A DNA stretch of 64,000 bases. It comes from Cenococcum geophilum 1.58 (Eukaryota; Ascomycota; Dothideomycetes; Gloniales; Gloniaceae). Made by a program: the position numbers and the translations under genes. Position 1 is the stretch's first letter. Each line of letters begins with the position of its first letter. This document shows, one piece after another, positions 11,130 to 24,369 of the stretch. The DNA is taken from the NCBI GenBank assembly GCA_001692895.1, contig KV748179.1:4043222-4107221 (forward strand), written 5' to 3'. The notes under the pieces are model-generated. The model ran no database searches. It worked only from the letters and a program-made list of their open reading frames with translations, and was not told the origin of the DNA.

Positions 11130-11392
11130 ATAAAAAGTCTATATTTTATAGTTTTAGTATTCCTACCCTTGCCTCGCTTATAAGCTAGGACTACCCCTTA
11201 GAAGAATTTTCTCTTTAGATAAAGGGGGTAAAAAGGCAAATTAATCTACCTCTAGCTCGCTAGGCAGTAGGAATTGGGTCTTAAAAGTTAGAAAATCGAT
11301 TGTTTTTAATGGTAAGATGGGTATACGTAAGTTTTGAAGTGCGGCGCTACCTTTTAGTAAGGTTGCATGTGTGGTGAAAAGGATTTTAATTC

Positions 11393-11968
11393 TATTTATT
11401 AAGTATAAATTTTTATAAAGTTTATAAACTAGCGGAAATCTTAGCGGTCTAGCTATATACTATTCTAAAATTGCTCTATATTATCATATTATATAATATA
11501 TAGATCTTAAGTCCACTTCTTTAAAAAGGTTTACAGCTACGGCTATATATTAATTTACTCTTTATTAAGCTAGTTAAGTGCAATTTAGTTTAGGGTTTAA
11601 TTTTTAATTTTGCTAATAATCTATTATATACGCTCTTTAGTATTATCTTATATTATTAGCATCTTAAAAAAGTTATATACCTTATAAACCTAATCATCTA
11701 GCTACTAGGTATTGGGTCTATAGCGAAGTTTTAGACTACTAAAGGCTTTAGCCAATTAGTTTATATCTTTTTTTATATAGTGTAAATGCCTCTCTAAGTC
11801 TTCTATACCTTTTTAAATAAGTACTAGGTAGCTCTTAGAAAGCCCTTAGCCTTAACTAGGTTATAAAAGATTTTATTTAGCCTAAATTAAGCTCTATTAG
11901 ATCTAGACCTACCCCTAAAGGTATCTAATATATTTATTAGTGGCTTTTTTCCGTATAGCTTTTAAGAG
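11393..11968. other. Decayed base sequence left of A2
   Basis: About 575 bp of AT-rich sequence between the 5' end of LINE copy 1 and the A2 5' LTR; it continues at 28683 after A2. No open frame of note. Minus-strand reading gives short Lys/Arg-rich stretches that I cannot assign. It ends in AAGAG, the A2 target site (11964-11968). Confidence 0.6.
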
Positions 11969-12161
11969 TGTCACGGAACCTTACCGCAGGGGCCTCCATA
12001 GGAGAGCCCCGCGCTCTTACGCATACCTCACATACAGCTTATATCAGCTACGCGTAGGTATATCACCTCCTTACGCCCTCAACCCTTACGATTAATCGCG
12101 CAACGTCTTATAGACTCCTCGAATACATCCGCTCTATAGCCACTGCCTACGTTCTATAACA
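11969..12161 (+). repeat. 5' LTR of chromovirus A2
   Basis: 193 bp, beginning TGTCACGGAACC and ending TTCTATAACA. It matches the A1 LTR and the A2 3' LTR. The internal region starts with a primer-site stretch TTATATTGCGCC. Confidence 0.95.
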
Positions 12162-12439
12162 TTATATTGCGCCTTTTTACTACTAACGCTTAGCCTATAA
12201 CCAATTCTACGTCTCTATAATACTATAGGCGCTACTAAAAATAGCATATTTATAAATTACCTTACTTTATACTTCTAAGGAACCTATAATAGTAAGATAA
12301 TATTCTTTACTAGCTATTATATTAAACCTAAAGAACAATCTAATACCTATACTTAACCTACAACGCTAATTAATCCTAGAAGAATTTAATTTATTAGCCT
12401 TAGCCTTAGCCCCTAAGGAGATAGACACTAATAATATCT

Positions 12440-15059
12440 TATTTTTTATTAATTATATAACTACGGAAAGTAAATAGAAGGGCTACTACCCATTAAAATT
12501 AAGATATAAGACGCTAAGACGTTTATAAAAATAGTAGTATAAGACTCTAATAAATACTACCGCCTTCTATAGAACTACTACCTAAAGCTTATATAAGCTA
12601 AGATGCGTACTACCTAAGATCGCGATATTATTTAAGACCTATAAGCTTATAAGGCGCTTGCCGATAATATACGTTAAGAAACTAAAGATAACCTCTGTAT
12701 ATCTAAACGCGACGTCTAATAGTTAAAGAAGAATAAGATTATACTAATTGCCATAGTTACTAAAAAAGAAGGCATAATTAAATACCTATAATCTTAACTT
12801 AATAAGTATATTTATAATAATGCTAGATATTACTTTACTATATATAACGCCACCTAAGTCTCTATACCCCTGGTAACTTTACCTACTTAACGCTTAATAA
12901 AGGGTTAGCGCTAAGCAGCTTTACCTAATAGGAACCCCTACTAAAGTAGTAATAACGAAAGCTATAATAATTGGACCTAAACTGCCACTATAGGGTCTAA
13001 TATACGCTACCTTAATCCCTTAGTCTTTTAGGGAGACTATAAGGAATATAGCTACTAGAAGATATAAATCTATAAGAAACTAACTTAAAGCGCCTGCCTT
13101 TTTTCTATAGAAGATACTAAGATTAGCTATATTATCGGGCGAATAAAGGGTATACTATTTAATAGACTCTTTGCCTAATGGGAGACTAATAGCCCCTAGA
13201 AGTAGCAGTCTTACTAAAAAGTCCTTAATAATCTTAACTTAATGTACCGCGACTATAACCTACCGGCCACTAATTAAGCTAAACTACGTGCCCTAAAGAT
13301 AAGCCCTACTAAATTATTTAATAAGTTTTATATTAAATTCTAGGAATACACTAGAGCCCTTACCTAAGATAATACTAAAGACTAGAAGGATCTTCTTAAA
13401 AAAGTTACTTATTACCTTAGTTACGCAGCCGCTAGCTATAACTATAACAATATTTATAAGATAGTAGCAGCCTTATAGAAGATTAAACAATAACTAAATT
13501 AGATTGCTACTGCTAACCCTTATTTAAAGACCTTTTTATAAAAGCCTTCTGGGCCTACTAAACCTATATATACTAAGCTACTAACGCCTACTACCTTAAG
13601 TACCACTAGAGCTAATATCAACCTCTCTATACTAACCTTTCCGTAAAAACTCCTAGATAGAGAGCGTAAGCTACTTTAGAAACTAGGACGCTGCTATAAA
13701 TGCTATTAAAAAGGCTATTATTACGATAACCTAAACTACCTAATAGCTAGGTTTAGTACTTACCGCCTAATACCTAATTTAATACCCTAAACACTAAATA
13801 TATTGCTACGCGCTACTACCATATAAGATAAAAATGTAGTAATAGTAGTAAAATCGGATATAGAAGCGGAAAATGCTAAGTTTTAGCCCTAAGTTGCGGG
13901 TTGGGACGCCCTAATAATAGAGGGATCTATATATTGGCCTACTTAATAAATAACTTAGTAAAGATAAACAGACGGAAATAGATAGTTTTACCTATAATAG
14001 GAATTACTACTAAAAAATAATATAAAAGCTATTTTATAATTAACTACGGAGCTACTAACTAATTTATAAATACTTAACTTATACGCACTTATAACCTACC
14101 TACCTTACCCCTTACTAAAGCCCGCGCCTTATAACTCGCTAATAGTAGTTATACCGTATAGAAGATTACCTATATAGTATAACTCTACTTAGATATAAAC
14201 GGGTACTAGAAAGAGCTTTAGGCCTATATTATACTACTTACTAACTACCCTATTATCCTTAAAATAAGCTAGCTTAAATAATATAACCCCGCTATTAACT
14301 AGGAAAAGAAAGAAGTAACCTTTAACTCTAAATACTATAGAGAGACTTGCCTAGGACATAGCCTAGCCGCCTCTATTTACTTACTAGAATATTAACCTAA
14401 GAAACCCCTTATTATCTTACCTATAACTAACTACTACTATATAAGTGCCGCGGCCTTCTACTATATAGCACGTAGGAAAGGCTAAACTATTACTATAGCT
14501 TCCCGATTATAATTATATAAGCTTAATAAAGAATAGAACTATATCCTTTATAGTAACAGAACAGACATAGTTAACCTTTTAGAAGATAACGCCCCTATAG
14601 AACTCTATAGACTTTTACCTTTAGACTTTAAGAAGTTTATAAAACTTAAAAAAGGACTTACTAATAAAAAACTCCGTAAGCTCCTCCCTAAGAGGTACTA
14701 TAACTTTATTAATATATACTTATAAAAGGGCGTAAATACACTCCCCTTATATTAGCCTAATAACTATGCTATTAATATTAAATAAGGAAAAATACTACCT
14801 TATAAGAGACCCTACCTAATATTAAAAGATAAACTTTTAGTTATAAGAAAGTATATTAACGAGCACCTTAATAAAGGGTTTATTTATCCTAGTATATTAT
14901 TAGCAGCCGCCTCTATCCTTCTTGCTAAGAAGCTAGGTAAAGGTATTTAATTCTACGTTAACTATAGAGGACTTAATACTATTATAATTAAAAATTAATA
15001 GCTAGTACCGCTTATATAGGAGACCCTTAAGCGGCTTAGCTAAGCTAAAATCTATACTA
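12440..15059 (+). pseudogene. A2 gag-pol, first segment (gag, PR, start of RT)
   Basis: The 12162-12440 stretch is leader. Then come gag (about 12440-13760, CCHC knuckle near 13690-13750), the protease region (about 14030-14300), a pre-RT stretch and the N-terminal part of RT up to the B insertion. It is collinear with A1 1-2640. Broken in many places. Confidence 0.85.
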
Positions 15060-15480
15060 TGTTACGGACGCTTTAAGTACAATGTTACGACTACTTGGAG
15101 AGGAGTCGGAAGAAGCTAGTTGGTTAATACAAGCACGGTCTAGGATGGAACCCGTGGAACCATGTGACGAGGAATGGTAACTAAGGTCACATAAGGTGCT
15201 ACAAAAGGAACGAGAGGAACGAAGGGAACTTACGTACCTTATATATAAGACGTACATTACGTACAAGAAGGATTTCATAGGAGTATGGTTGTGTATTTAA
15301 GGACCCTTAGTCCCTACCTAGATAGTTCCTTCCTTGTAGTAATTCTTAGAATACAATTAGAGTTAATCTATTAGGCAACCACTCCACCAGTTATTATTAC
15401 GTTATTAACTTACTTGTAATACCTATATACCTAGCCCATTAATAAGTCTACCGTAGTCCCTACTATAAGGCTTTATTACA
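15060..15480 (+). repeat. 5' LTR of chromovirus B
   Basis: 421 bp, beginning TGTTACGGACGC and ending GCTTTATTACA. It is homologous to 22854-23274. The 73-codon minus frame across its start is a chance frame. Confidence 0.95.
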
Positions 15481-15520
15481 CAATTACTACCACGGTTACG
15501 GTTTTAATAAGTTAAATAAT

Positions 15521-18500
15521 ATGCCACCAAAAGCAGCTACCATAACGCCATTAACGGCGGCAACTACTTTAAGGTTAGGGGGTGACACTAGTATAGCGGA
15601 CACTAACTCGCAACAACCTATAACGGTAGGACAATTATAAGAAATAGTGGATCGATTAATAGAAAATAATGCAATACTTAAAAACAGACTTAATGGAATT
15701 AGAGTAGTAAAGGTTAAGTTACTATTAATCGAACGATTCTTAGGAGAGAGATTAAAGCTTAAAGGATTCCTAACGCAAATGCATTTTAAAGTTATGTAAG
15801 AAGGGGCCAAGTTAGCCACGATAATGGATTAGATAGCCTACGCAGGACTATTCCTAACGGGTTAGGCACTTAAATAGTTTAAACCCTACTTAATAGAGAT
15901 ACAGACTAACGGAATGACTACTACCAATTAAGAGGTATAATTTGTGTTTTCTAGCTGGGCAGAATTCGCGGAATAATTAATACAGATATTTAGGGACCCA
16001 GAAGCAATAACTATAGTAGAAAGAAAGCTTTAGAACCTAATACAGCGAACTTTAGCAATTAAGTACACGATATAGTTTTAAATACTTGCGATATAGGTTA
16101 AATAGAACGATAAGGCGCTTATAGCACAGTATAAACAGGGACTTAAGGCTAAAGTTTAGGACGTAATTATTCTAATAGAAGATGCGGATACCCTAAGGGA
16201 ATTAATAAATTAAGCGATTAAAATTAATAATAGGATCTTCCAAAGGGAATAGGCTAAGAGAGGCTAGGATAGAGTTCTATAGTCGTATAAGGTGTAGAAT
16301 ACGTAATAACTAAAGCTAAGTTAGAAACTATAGTATGGCGCAGAGCTAATAGACCTAAGTAGTACTAAAGAAGCCTATAAGAGATGGAGTAAGAAACTAT
16401 AGAAACCTAAAGGTTAAAGATCTAGTAATTATAGGACTAGGGAGTAGAGGCTAAACTAGGGATCTTAACAGTAGAAGATGTTTAGGCGGACTCTATAATA
16501 AAGTTAGTAGTTTAGAGATGGAGCTTATATAAATTATAGGAAATAAGGTTACTTCGTGAGGGATTATAAAGATGGTTAGAGTTACTATATAATAAAGGGA
16601 ACTAGACTAGCAGTATATAACACACACGTATAGAGGGATAATAGTATACTGCGAGGAACAAAAGAGTGTTTAATTAGAAGTTTTGCGTTTTGTTATAATA
16701 ACATATGCCGAATTTATAAAAACGCCAAGTATAGTGCAAGCTATTAGCTACAAGAACTAGAGTTAAAAGGACTTAAAGGGACTTAAGAGTTAAACGAGGA
16801 ACAAGATCGACTCTATAAGCTAGATTAAGATATTATAGTAATATGCGGATAATAATTAGCAATAATAACAATGGAGTTAGAGTACTTATTAATTAACAGC
16901 GACGAGGACAGTAAAGGAACTAACTGGGGGTATCTAAACCTTAATAACGTAATAGAAGCAGAGACTAAGACCGCTATAGAGCATAGTTTAGTAACGGGTA
17001 TTATAACACTATTGGATACGGCATCCATCGCTTTATAAGATAGAAGGAGTAATATTTAGAGATAATTAAGCAAGCAGACGACTGCTAGTGCTAGCTTACC
17101 ACTTAAAAAAGGTAAAAGGCCAAAGGCTTAAGATTCTTAAGATAAGATAAGAGATAACTAAGATTCTTAAGATGAAATAAGGCAAGCTTAAAGACCTATA
17201 ACGGACAGAAACTAATGGAGTAAAGTAGCAGCTTAGTTTAGAGATATATAAATAAGCTCGGGATAAGAATTCCTAATAGTATAAGATTCTTAAGACAAGA
17301 TAAGTAAGATCTAGGACTCTTAAGATAAGATAAGGACACTAATAAAGCCTAGTTAGACTAAGGTAGGGGCTAAGCTTAAGTTAGAAGCAAGCTTAGGATT
17401 AAAGAATCTAAGGGATTAAGAATTTGGGGTATAAATTAGAACACCTACAAGCAGGAGGCAAGGAGCTTCTTTATAGATTAGAGAATCTACAGCGCAAATA
17501 GTAATTAGACTGGGAGACAGATATATAGACCTAGAAGACTTACTAGGGGAATATAGTATTTAGCCTAAAGATTAAAAAGTTAATACTAAGATCAAGAAGC
17601 ACGAAGACTTTAAGAATCTACTTATAAGACGCGACGTAAAGGAAACCATAAAGGAATTTAGGGCAAGAATTACCTTATAGCAAGAACAGAAACTAGATAA
17701 GAGATCTAGCATATTAGGACGTATAAAGGACAGAGCACTAGTACAAAGAATTACCAATAGGCCTAGAATAGGCACACTAAGAGTAAAGTGGCTTACCAAA
17801 CTGGAATAAGAAGAGGATCTAAGGATTCCTACTAGGTTCGAAGAATAATATACTAAAGGCTGTTATAACGTAGTAATAAAGAGATATGTAACGGCTCGAA
17901 CCATCGAACAAATGTCTCAATAGAGACTTGAACGAATGCTTGCAAGATCAAGCGAACGAATGCTATATTACGAAGATATTAAGCTAAGGAGCAAGAGAAG
18001 GTAGTGAGGCCACGTCTATATACACACGCCAAGTCTTAAGCGAACCCCTGACTAGGTGACGCGCTCCAGCGCCGTCACAAGATATTTCCTTACGGACGAG
18101 CCGTATACACTTAAGCAGCTGTACTAAAAGTAGTATAGATAACGACATAATAATAAGTAGGAAGATTTCTATATATAGTTAGACGAAAAAGTTATCTAAG
18201 ACCACCTAATTACAGAGAAGGCTATAACTCACATTAAGGGGGCCTTAATTATAACATTAAAGGATCTAAAGGAGTAATTAGAGGACTGGAGAAGTAAAAG
18301 ACAAATCTTAGTACCTACAAACAAAGTTGCGACGCTTAGATTAACACAAGAGAGGTTTAAACTTAAGGATGAAGACGAGCTAAGAGTTAACCTAAAATAC
18401 TAAGCATATTACACACTATCGTGGATAGTATGCGTGGATAATGCGTATAACATACATAAGACACTAAAGGATAAAAATCGAAAGTATCTAATAAGGATGT

Positions 18501-21500
18501 ATTGGATGACGGATAAGGCGAAATATAGAAACGCTAAGTACATGCATAGTTGGCACTTAGTAGAAGTTTAAGAATAAGGGGACTTAATACTTTAACCAGG
18601 AAGATTCCTTACGGAAGAATGCCTAGATAGATAACAATAGTAGAAATATCTAGAGAACACCTGTCTATGGCATATTAAAGACAAAAAGCAAACTAAGTAT
18701 TAGCCTAAGTTGGACTAAGTATAAATAGGATCTAGTAGCTAACAGTTAGGAAAAGTAGAGGCCTATAGGACCAGAGGAAGCTAGTAGTAGAGCCTTAGAC
18801 CCTTAAAGGAATTTAAGGACAACACCTAAATCTAAGAATTAAATAGCAAGATTAATAGTTTAAGGCATTAATAGATAGTGGAGCAATAAGGAACCATATC
18901 TCGCTAGCAGCAGTTAAAAGAATGGGGTTACTATACAGATAGAAGGAATGTCCTTACCTATTAGTAATAATTTTAGGAGATCCAATAGCCTACGGAGGAG
19001 GCATTATTAATCTTAAAATAGGACCTATTTAGCTAACCATTAAAGGAAGATAGGTTAAGATATCTTTTAATATATTACTATTAGGGAATAATAAGGCAGT
19101 ATTAGGAATGCCTTAGTTACAGGAATATAATCTAAAGATCGATTGGGTTACGGGTTAGGTTAATATTAGAGATACTTAACGCCGCAAGATGCGATAATAA
19201 GCTAAGCTGGTATAGTACTAAGTAGAAGTAACCTATAAAGAAATGGAAAAAGGATTAAGTTATATACCAAAAAGATACTATAAATATAGCAAGAAACTAT
19301 GGTCACCTAAGAGTAAAAAGCTATTAGAGTATATAGTATAGGACTATAAGATAGAATTAGAACCAGGAATAAGTCTAAGGTTCTTTCCAATCTATAAGCT
19401 TACTAAAGAAGAAGGTAGAGCACTTAAAGAGTTTGTTTAAGAAAACTTATAAAAGGGATATATTAGACCATTATAGTTATTAGCAGATTATCCAGTACTA
19501 TTTATACCAAAGAAGAATAGCAAACTAAGGCTGTGCATCAACTATAGACAGTTAAACAGCATTACTAGAAAGGATAGGTATTCTTTACCTTTAATTAGCG
19601 AGATCTAAGACAGGATAGGTAATGCGCAAATCTTTATAAAGATAGATCTGAGATAGGCATACTATTAAATTAGGATTAAGGAAGGCAATAAATAAAAGGC
19701 AGCCTTTAGGTTAAAGGAAGGACTATACAAACTATTAGTTATATAATTTAGGCTTATAAACGCACTAGTAACGTTCCAGAAGCGTATTAACAATATATTA
19801 GGAAAACATTTAGATAAATTTGTTATGGCATACCTTAATAATATTATTATCTACTTAATAAATAAGGAAGAGTATAGAGAACACGTTAAATGGGTTTTAA
19901 AGAGACTATAGGAAGAACAGATGCTAGTAGCAATTAAGAAATGCGAGTTCTTTACTAGGAAGACCGATTTTATTAGATTTATTATTAAACTAGGCCAATT
20001 TAGCATAGATCTAAAGAAGATTAAAGCTATAGTAAATTAGTAAGAACTAAAGAACGTTACGTAATTAAGATCGTTTTTAGGGTTTTGCAACTACTACAGA
20101 AGGTTTATAGCGCAATGGTTAAAAGATATTAAACTATTTACGCGATTAATAAAGAAAGAAGAACTATAGGCATGGGGAGAGGAATAGCGGGAACTCTTTA
20201 ATAAAGTTAAAGAGTTGTTTACCTAGGAGCCAGTTTTTAAGATCTATTAACTAGAACTAGAGACGGTTATAGAAACAAATGCATTAGACTTTATACTAGG
20301 AGCATATTTTATGTAAAAGTATCCAGATAGATGGCATCTAGTGGCATACTATAGTTAGAAGATAACACTACCAGAACTGAACTATAACATCTATAATAAG
20401 GAGTTGTTAGGTATAATTGCAGCACTAAAGGAATAGAGAGCATTCTTATAAGGCATAGAAAAACTATTTATGGTTAAGATAAATTATAAAAACCTAATAG
20501 AATTCCTAACAATAAAGGAACTTAACTAAAGACAGGTTAGATAGGCAGAAATGCTTACAAAATACCATTTCAAGATTTAGTATACTAAGGGTATAGACAA
20601 CACGCAAGCCGATGCGTTAAGTTAAAAGGCTAAACTATAAAATGACGACAAGCCATTAGGGGCTTTACTGCGAAAAGACATAGATAGACTGATTAGGTAT
20701 AATTATCCAAAGATCACAGCGATATAAGAGAATAAGTTAGAAAAGATCTATAAGACACTAGAAAGCTTTTAGGTATAAAGGATTCTAAAAGCATAACTAA
20801 AAGACCTATAGTCAGATATATACGAAAATTAAGAAGTAAAGTATATCCTAAGAAGCATAGCAGAGCAATTTATAGAGGACTTCTATAAGGGATTAACTTA
20901 AGGATATAACGGAGCCACGGGCTTAGTATTAAGACTTTAGGAGGAGTATATTATTAACGGAATCTAAAGGATAGCTAGAAGGGTTACTAAAGAGTATTTA
21001 GATTACTAAAGAAACAAACTAACGAGGTATAAGCTATATGGAGGGCTATAACCTATTAAACTACTAGAGAGACTATAGGAGGTTATATTATAGGACTTTA
21101 TTATTAAGTTGCTAAAATTAAGAGACCCTATTACTGGACAAAATTATAATGTAATCTTAGTAATAGTAGACAAGCTTATAAAGTAGGGATACTTTATAGC
21201 CTATATAGAAGAAATCTTAGNNNAAGATGTCGCTAGAATCTATATTAAGGAAGTATTTATAAGATATAGAGCACTAAGCAAAATTATATTAGATAGAGAT
21301 CTAAGATTTATAGTAGTATTCTGGGAAGTATTCTTAGTAGAATAAGGAGTTTAAGTAGTAACTTCTACCGCATATTATCCACAGACAGACGGTTAAACGG
21401 AAAGATTAAATTAGACACTAGAGCAGTATCTAAGGCACTATATTAATTACGCATAGAATAATTAGGTATTGCTATTACTAGTTATACAGTTTATATATAA

Positions 21501-22135
21501 TGCAATACCACAAGAAGGAATAGGTATATTACTATTTAAGGCGAATTACGGATATAAGCTAAGAATATTATTATCGCTATAATAAGTAAAGAAAATAAGT
21601 AGTAAAGCTAAGTAAAGAATGGAGACTTTAATAAATCTTTATGCAAACCTTACGGAAATAGCTAAAACAGTATAGCAAAGAATAAAAAAGTACTATAATG
21701 CTAAGAGATCTAAGGGACTAGATNTNANGGAGGGAGATAAAGTATAGCTACTACACAAAAATTTCAAGAGTTAACAACTAAGTAAGAAGTTGGACTACGT
21801 CAGACTAGGACCTTTTAAAATTACGTAGAAAATTTCATTAGTTACGTTTAAGTTAAACCTACTAGCCAAAATAAAGATCTACCCTATACAGCATATCGCG
21901 ATGCTAGAGCCAGCACATGGGAATATTAAGCTACTAGTTTATAAAGCAGACACGTATAGAGGACGAGAAGAAGATAAATGGCAAGTTTTAAAGATCGTTA
22001 GTTACAAGAACATCAACAATAAAACATAGTACGAAGTAAAGTGGATAAGCTATGATAAGACTACCTAGGAGCCATTAAAGAATCTAAAGAATGTTATAGG
22101 AAAGGTACAGGAGTATCAGAAGAGAAAAGGTTAGG
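15521..22135 (+). pseudogene. gag-pol of chromovirus B
   Basis: Approximate parts: gag 15521-16800 (starts MPPKAATITP; capsid-like region, nucleocapsid knuckle near 16525-16570), a linker to about 18700 rich in short repeats of AAGATTCTTAAGATGAGATA type, aspartic protease with a D-S-G-A active site near 18865, RT 19440-20130, RNase H 20220-20640, integrase with DDE core 20830-21560, and chromodomain 21940-22130. The chromodomain ends the reading region, as in Tf1/MAGGY-type chromoviruses. N bases at 21221-21223 and around 21724. A fossil; the long minus frames at 15496-15819 and 17572-17799 are shadows. Confidence 0.9.
17887..18079. repeat. Solo LTR related to chromovirus C, inside B
   Basis: 193 bp beginning TGTAACGGCTCG and ending GCCGTCACA, flanked by AGATA at 17882-17886 and 18080-18084. 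The matching place in D (about 48705-48715) lacks it. A central stretch (TATTACGAAGATATTAAGCT) matches the LTRs of C (30971-31180, 41731-41936). It has kept far more C and G than its surroundings, so it is probably one of the younger insertions here. Confidence 0.85.
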
Positions 22136-22189
22136 TAATATTAATAAAGAGGAATCGCTAAAGAATGAGCTACCTAAGGGGGACCTAAG

Positions 22190-22480
22190 AAGAGCGACTG
22201 CCAAACTACTCGGAGTTGTTTCCTTCTCTATTAGAAGAGAATTCGTTCTTTTATTACTAAGTTCCTACAGACCTTATTTTATAAGTTTCTACTCCTTAAA
22301 ATAAACCTTCTTACGTACCTTCTTAAGACGAAGTAGACGGGTAGACGCCGTAATGCGAGTATTTAGGGCCTTCTATTCCGCATCCCAAAAACGCTTAAGC
22401 TTAGTAAGGGCCTGCGCTAGGTTACTATTAAGCTTTATAGTAGCAGATTGAATACAAGACCCTATAATAAATTACTTAAG
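22190..22480 (-). pseudogene. Antisense reading frame between chromodomain and 3' LTR of B
   Basis: The minus strand gives a recognisable protein-like stretch: Leu-rich, then a basic run with the pattern ...LLRLKKVRKK... and ...GL.EL.... The same frame and pattern are found at the equivalent place of D (52710-52990). The pattern resembles coiled, basic segments (RLRKQ..FL..RG......GL..L) that I recall from hypothetical fungal proteins linked to repeats; this is memory, not a search. It could be a captured gene fragment or an antisense ORF of the element. Confidence 0.4.
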
Positions 22481-22853
22481 AAACTTAAAGACTATTAAGA
22501 GTTATAGGACGCGTATACTTAGTGTTAGAAGTAGAACAAACATCGTAAGACGATTAAACGTTTACTTTAGTGTACTCTAAATAAGAGGAGGGTTGCCGAG
22601 ATAAAGGACTCGCTAGCGCGACATATATTAACCCCTCCCTTAAATAATAAGAACACAGAGATAGCATTATTTTACCAAGCGATAATATTACAGTAATAGT
22701 GCGAGCACGACGTTACGCGTATGAAGAAGAAGAAGCTTTAGGTATTATAAGTAATAATATTAACTAAATTAATTAGACGGATATTATACCTCTAGTAAAC
22801 GACTTAGAGATGCTAGGTATCTTTAAGGATAAAGATAAAAAGGAGGGAGATAG

Positions 22854-23274
22854 TATTACGGACGCTTTAAGTACAATGTTATAACTACTTAGAGAGGAGT
22901 TGGAAGAAGCTAGTTAGTTAATATAAGCACGGTCTAGAATAGAACCCGTGGAACCATGTAACGAGGAATAGTAACCAAGGTTATATAAGGTGCTATAAGA
23001 GGAATAAGAGAAATAAAGGGAACTTATGTACCTTATATATAAGACGTATATTACGTATAAGAAGGATTTTATAGGAGTACGGTTGTGTATTTAAGGACCC
23101 TTAGTCCCTACCTAGATAGTTCCTTCCTTGTAGTAATTCTTAGAATACAATTAGAGTTAATCTATTGGGCAACTACTCCACTAGTTGTTATTACGTTGTT
23201 GACTTACTTGCAATACCTATATACCTAGCCCATTAACAAGTCCACCGTAGTCCCTACTACAAGGCTTCGTTATA
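22854..23274 (+). repeat. 3' LTR of chromovirus B
   Basis: 421 bp, the same length as the 5' LTR, preceded by the purine tract AAGGAGGGAGATAG and followed by TSD TACTA and A2 sequence. Confidence 0.95.
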
Positions 23275-24360
23275 TACTAAGCTTAATATTATCGCCGCCT
23301 TTAACTATTTTTAAATATAGGAAGGTAATAAATAAAAAACTGCATTTATATCGCGCTTTGGCTAATTTAAATATACTATTATGCCCTTTAGCGTATATAA
23401 CGGCCTAGGCACCTTTTAAAGCTATATTAATAACGCCTTATGGGACTACCTTAATGACTTCTACTCTGCGTACCTAGACGATATACTTATTTATAGTAAT
23501 AACCCTTTTAAGTATACTAAATATGTTTAAAAAGTCCTATAGCGCCTTAGGGACGTAGGACTTTATATTAATTTAAAGAAATGTAAATTCTTAGTTATAG
23601 AAGTAAAATACCTTAGACTAATTATTACTACTAAGGGTGTCCGTATGGACCTTAAGAAGGTACGTATAATTACTAAATAGTAAGCCCCTAACTATATTAA
23701 GGAAGTATAAGCCTTTCTTAGTTTTATTAACTTTTATTAGAAATTTATATATAACTTCTTAAGTGTAGTAGTACTACTTATAGCAATAATATAAATAAAG
23801 GGCCTTTTTATAAAAGGAAGAAAAATATACCTATACTTTATCTAGACGCCTAAATACAAGAAGGCGTTTTAAGACTTTAAAAATGCCTTTACTAAAGCAC
23901 CTATTTTAGCTTACTTTATACTAGAATAATAACTCTATCTTAAAACCAACTTCTTAGACTACGTTAATGTAGGCATCCTCTTCTAAATAGGTAATAACGG
24001 TCTCCTTTACCTAGTTATATTCTACTCGTCTAAGCTTATACTATAAGAGTATAACTATAAGATCTATAATAAAGAGCTCCTTATAATTATATAAGCGTTT
24101 AAAGAATTCTAACTAGAACTCTTTTTAGTAGAGCTTAACTAGCTAACTAAAGTCCTTACGGACTATTGTAACCTTAAGTACTTTATAACTATAAAGTAGC
24201 TAAACTAACGCCAAGTATATTAGAACGAGTTCCTCTCTAGTTTTAACTTTAAAATTATATATAGACTAGGAGTATAAGGTATTAAACCTAATAGCCTAAT
24301 ACGCTGCTTATAAGACCTTCTTTAGTTTAAAGATAACCTTTATAATTAGTTCTAATAATA
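23275..24360 (+). pseudogene. A2 pol, second segment (rest of RT, RNase H)
   Basis: It continues A2 RT after B. The RT core runs to about 23760 and RNase H about 23800-24350. It is collinear with A1 2930-4090. It ends at the target site of the LINE at 24361-24369. Confidence 0.85.
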
Positions 24361-24369
24361 AACAATCCT

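Larger units (their letters stand above)
6280..11392 (-). mobile_element. Tad1-like LINE copy 1, interrupted and cut by A1
   Basis: Discontinuous non-LTR element on the minus strand: 6280-7813 and 10805-11392. It aligns to the two ORF1-only copies (24370-26504, 56773-58921). Its 5' end lies near 11390 (GGTTGCATGTGTGG read on +) and its 3' part lies beyond A1, off the window, so it cannot be told whether it carried ORF2. Compared with the other two copies its 5' UTR has about 67 bp more around the nested insertion site and about 200 bp more at 10926-11129. It is interrupted by a 123-bp solo LTR that holds a second LINE insertion. Confidence 0.85.
15060..23274 (+). mobile_element. Ty3/gypsy chromovirus B, nested in A2
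   Basis: A broken chromovirus with 421-bp LTRs at both ends and a perfect TSD TACTA (15055-15059, 23275-23279); A2 sequence rejoins exactly across it. Parts: leader, gag from about 15521, protease, RT, RNase H, integrase, chromodomain, about 700 bp of 3' sequence with an antisense reading frame, purine tract and 3' LTR. It contains a solo LTR of the C family (17887-18079). It is related to D but clearly a different copy or subfamily. Many breaks, RIP pattern. Confidence 0.96.

Noticed and set aside
15496-15819. 107-codon minus-strand frame
   Set aside because: It is antisense to B gag, which reads on + from 15521 with a recognisable protein pattern; RIP makes the opposite strand poor in stops.
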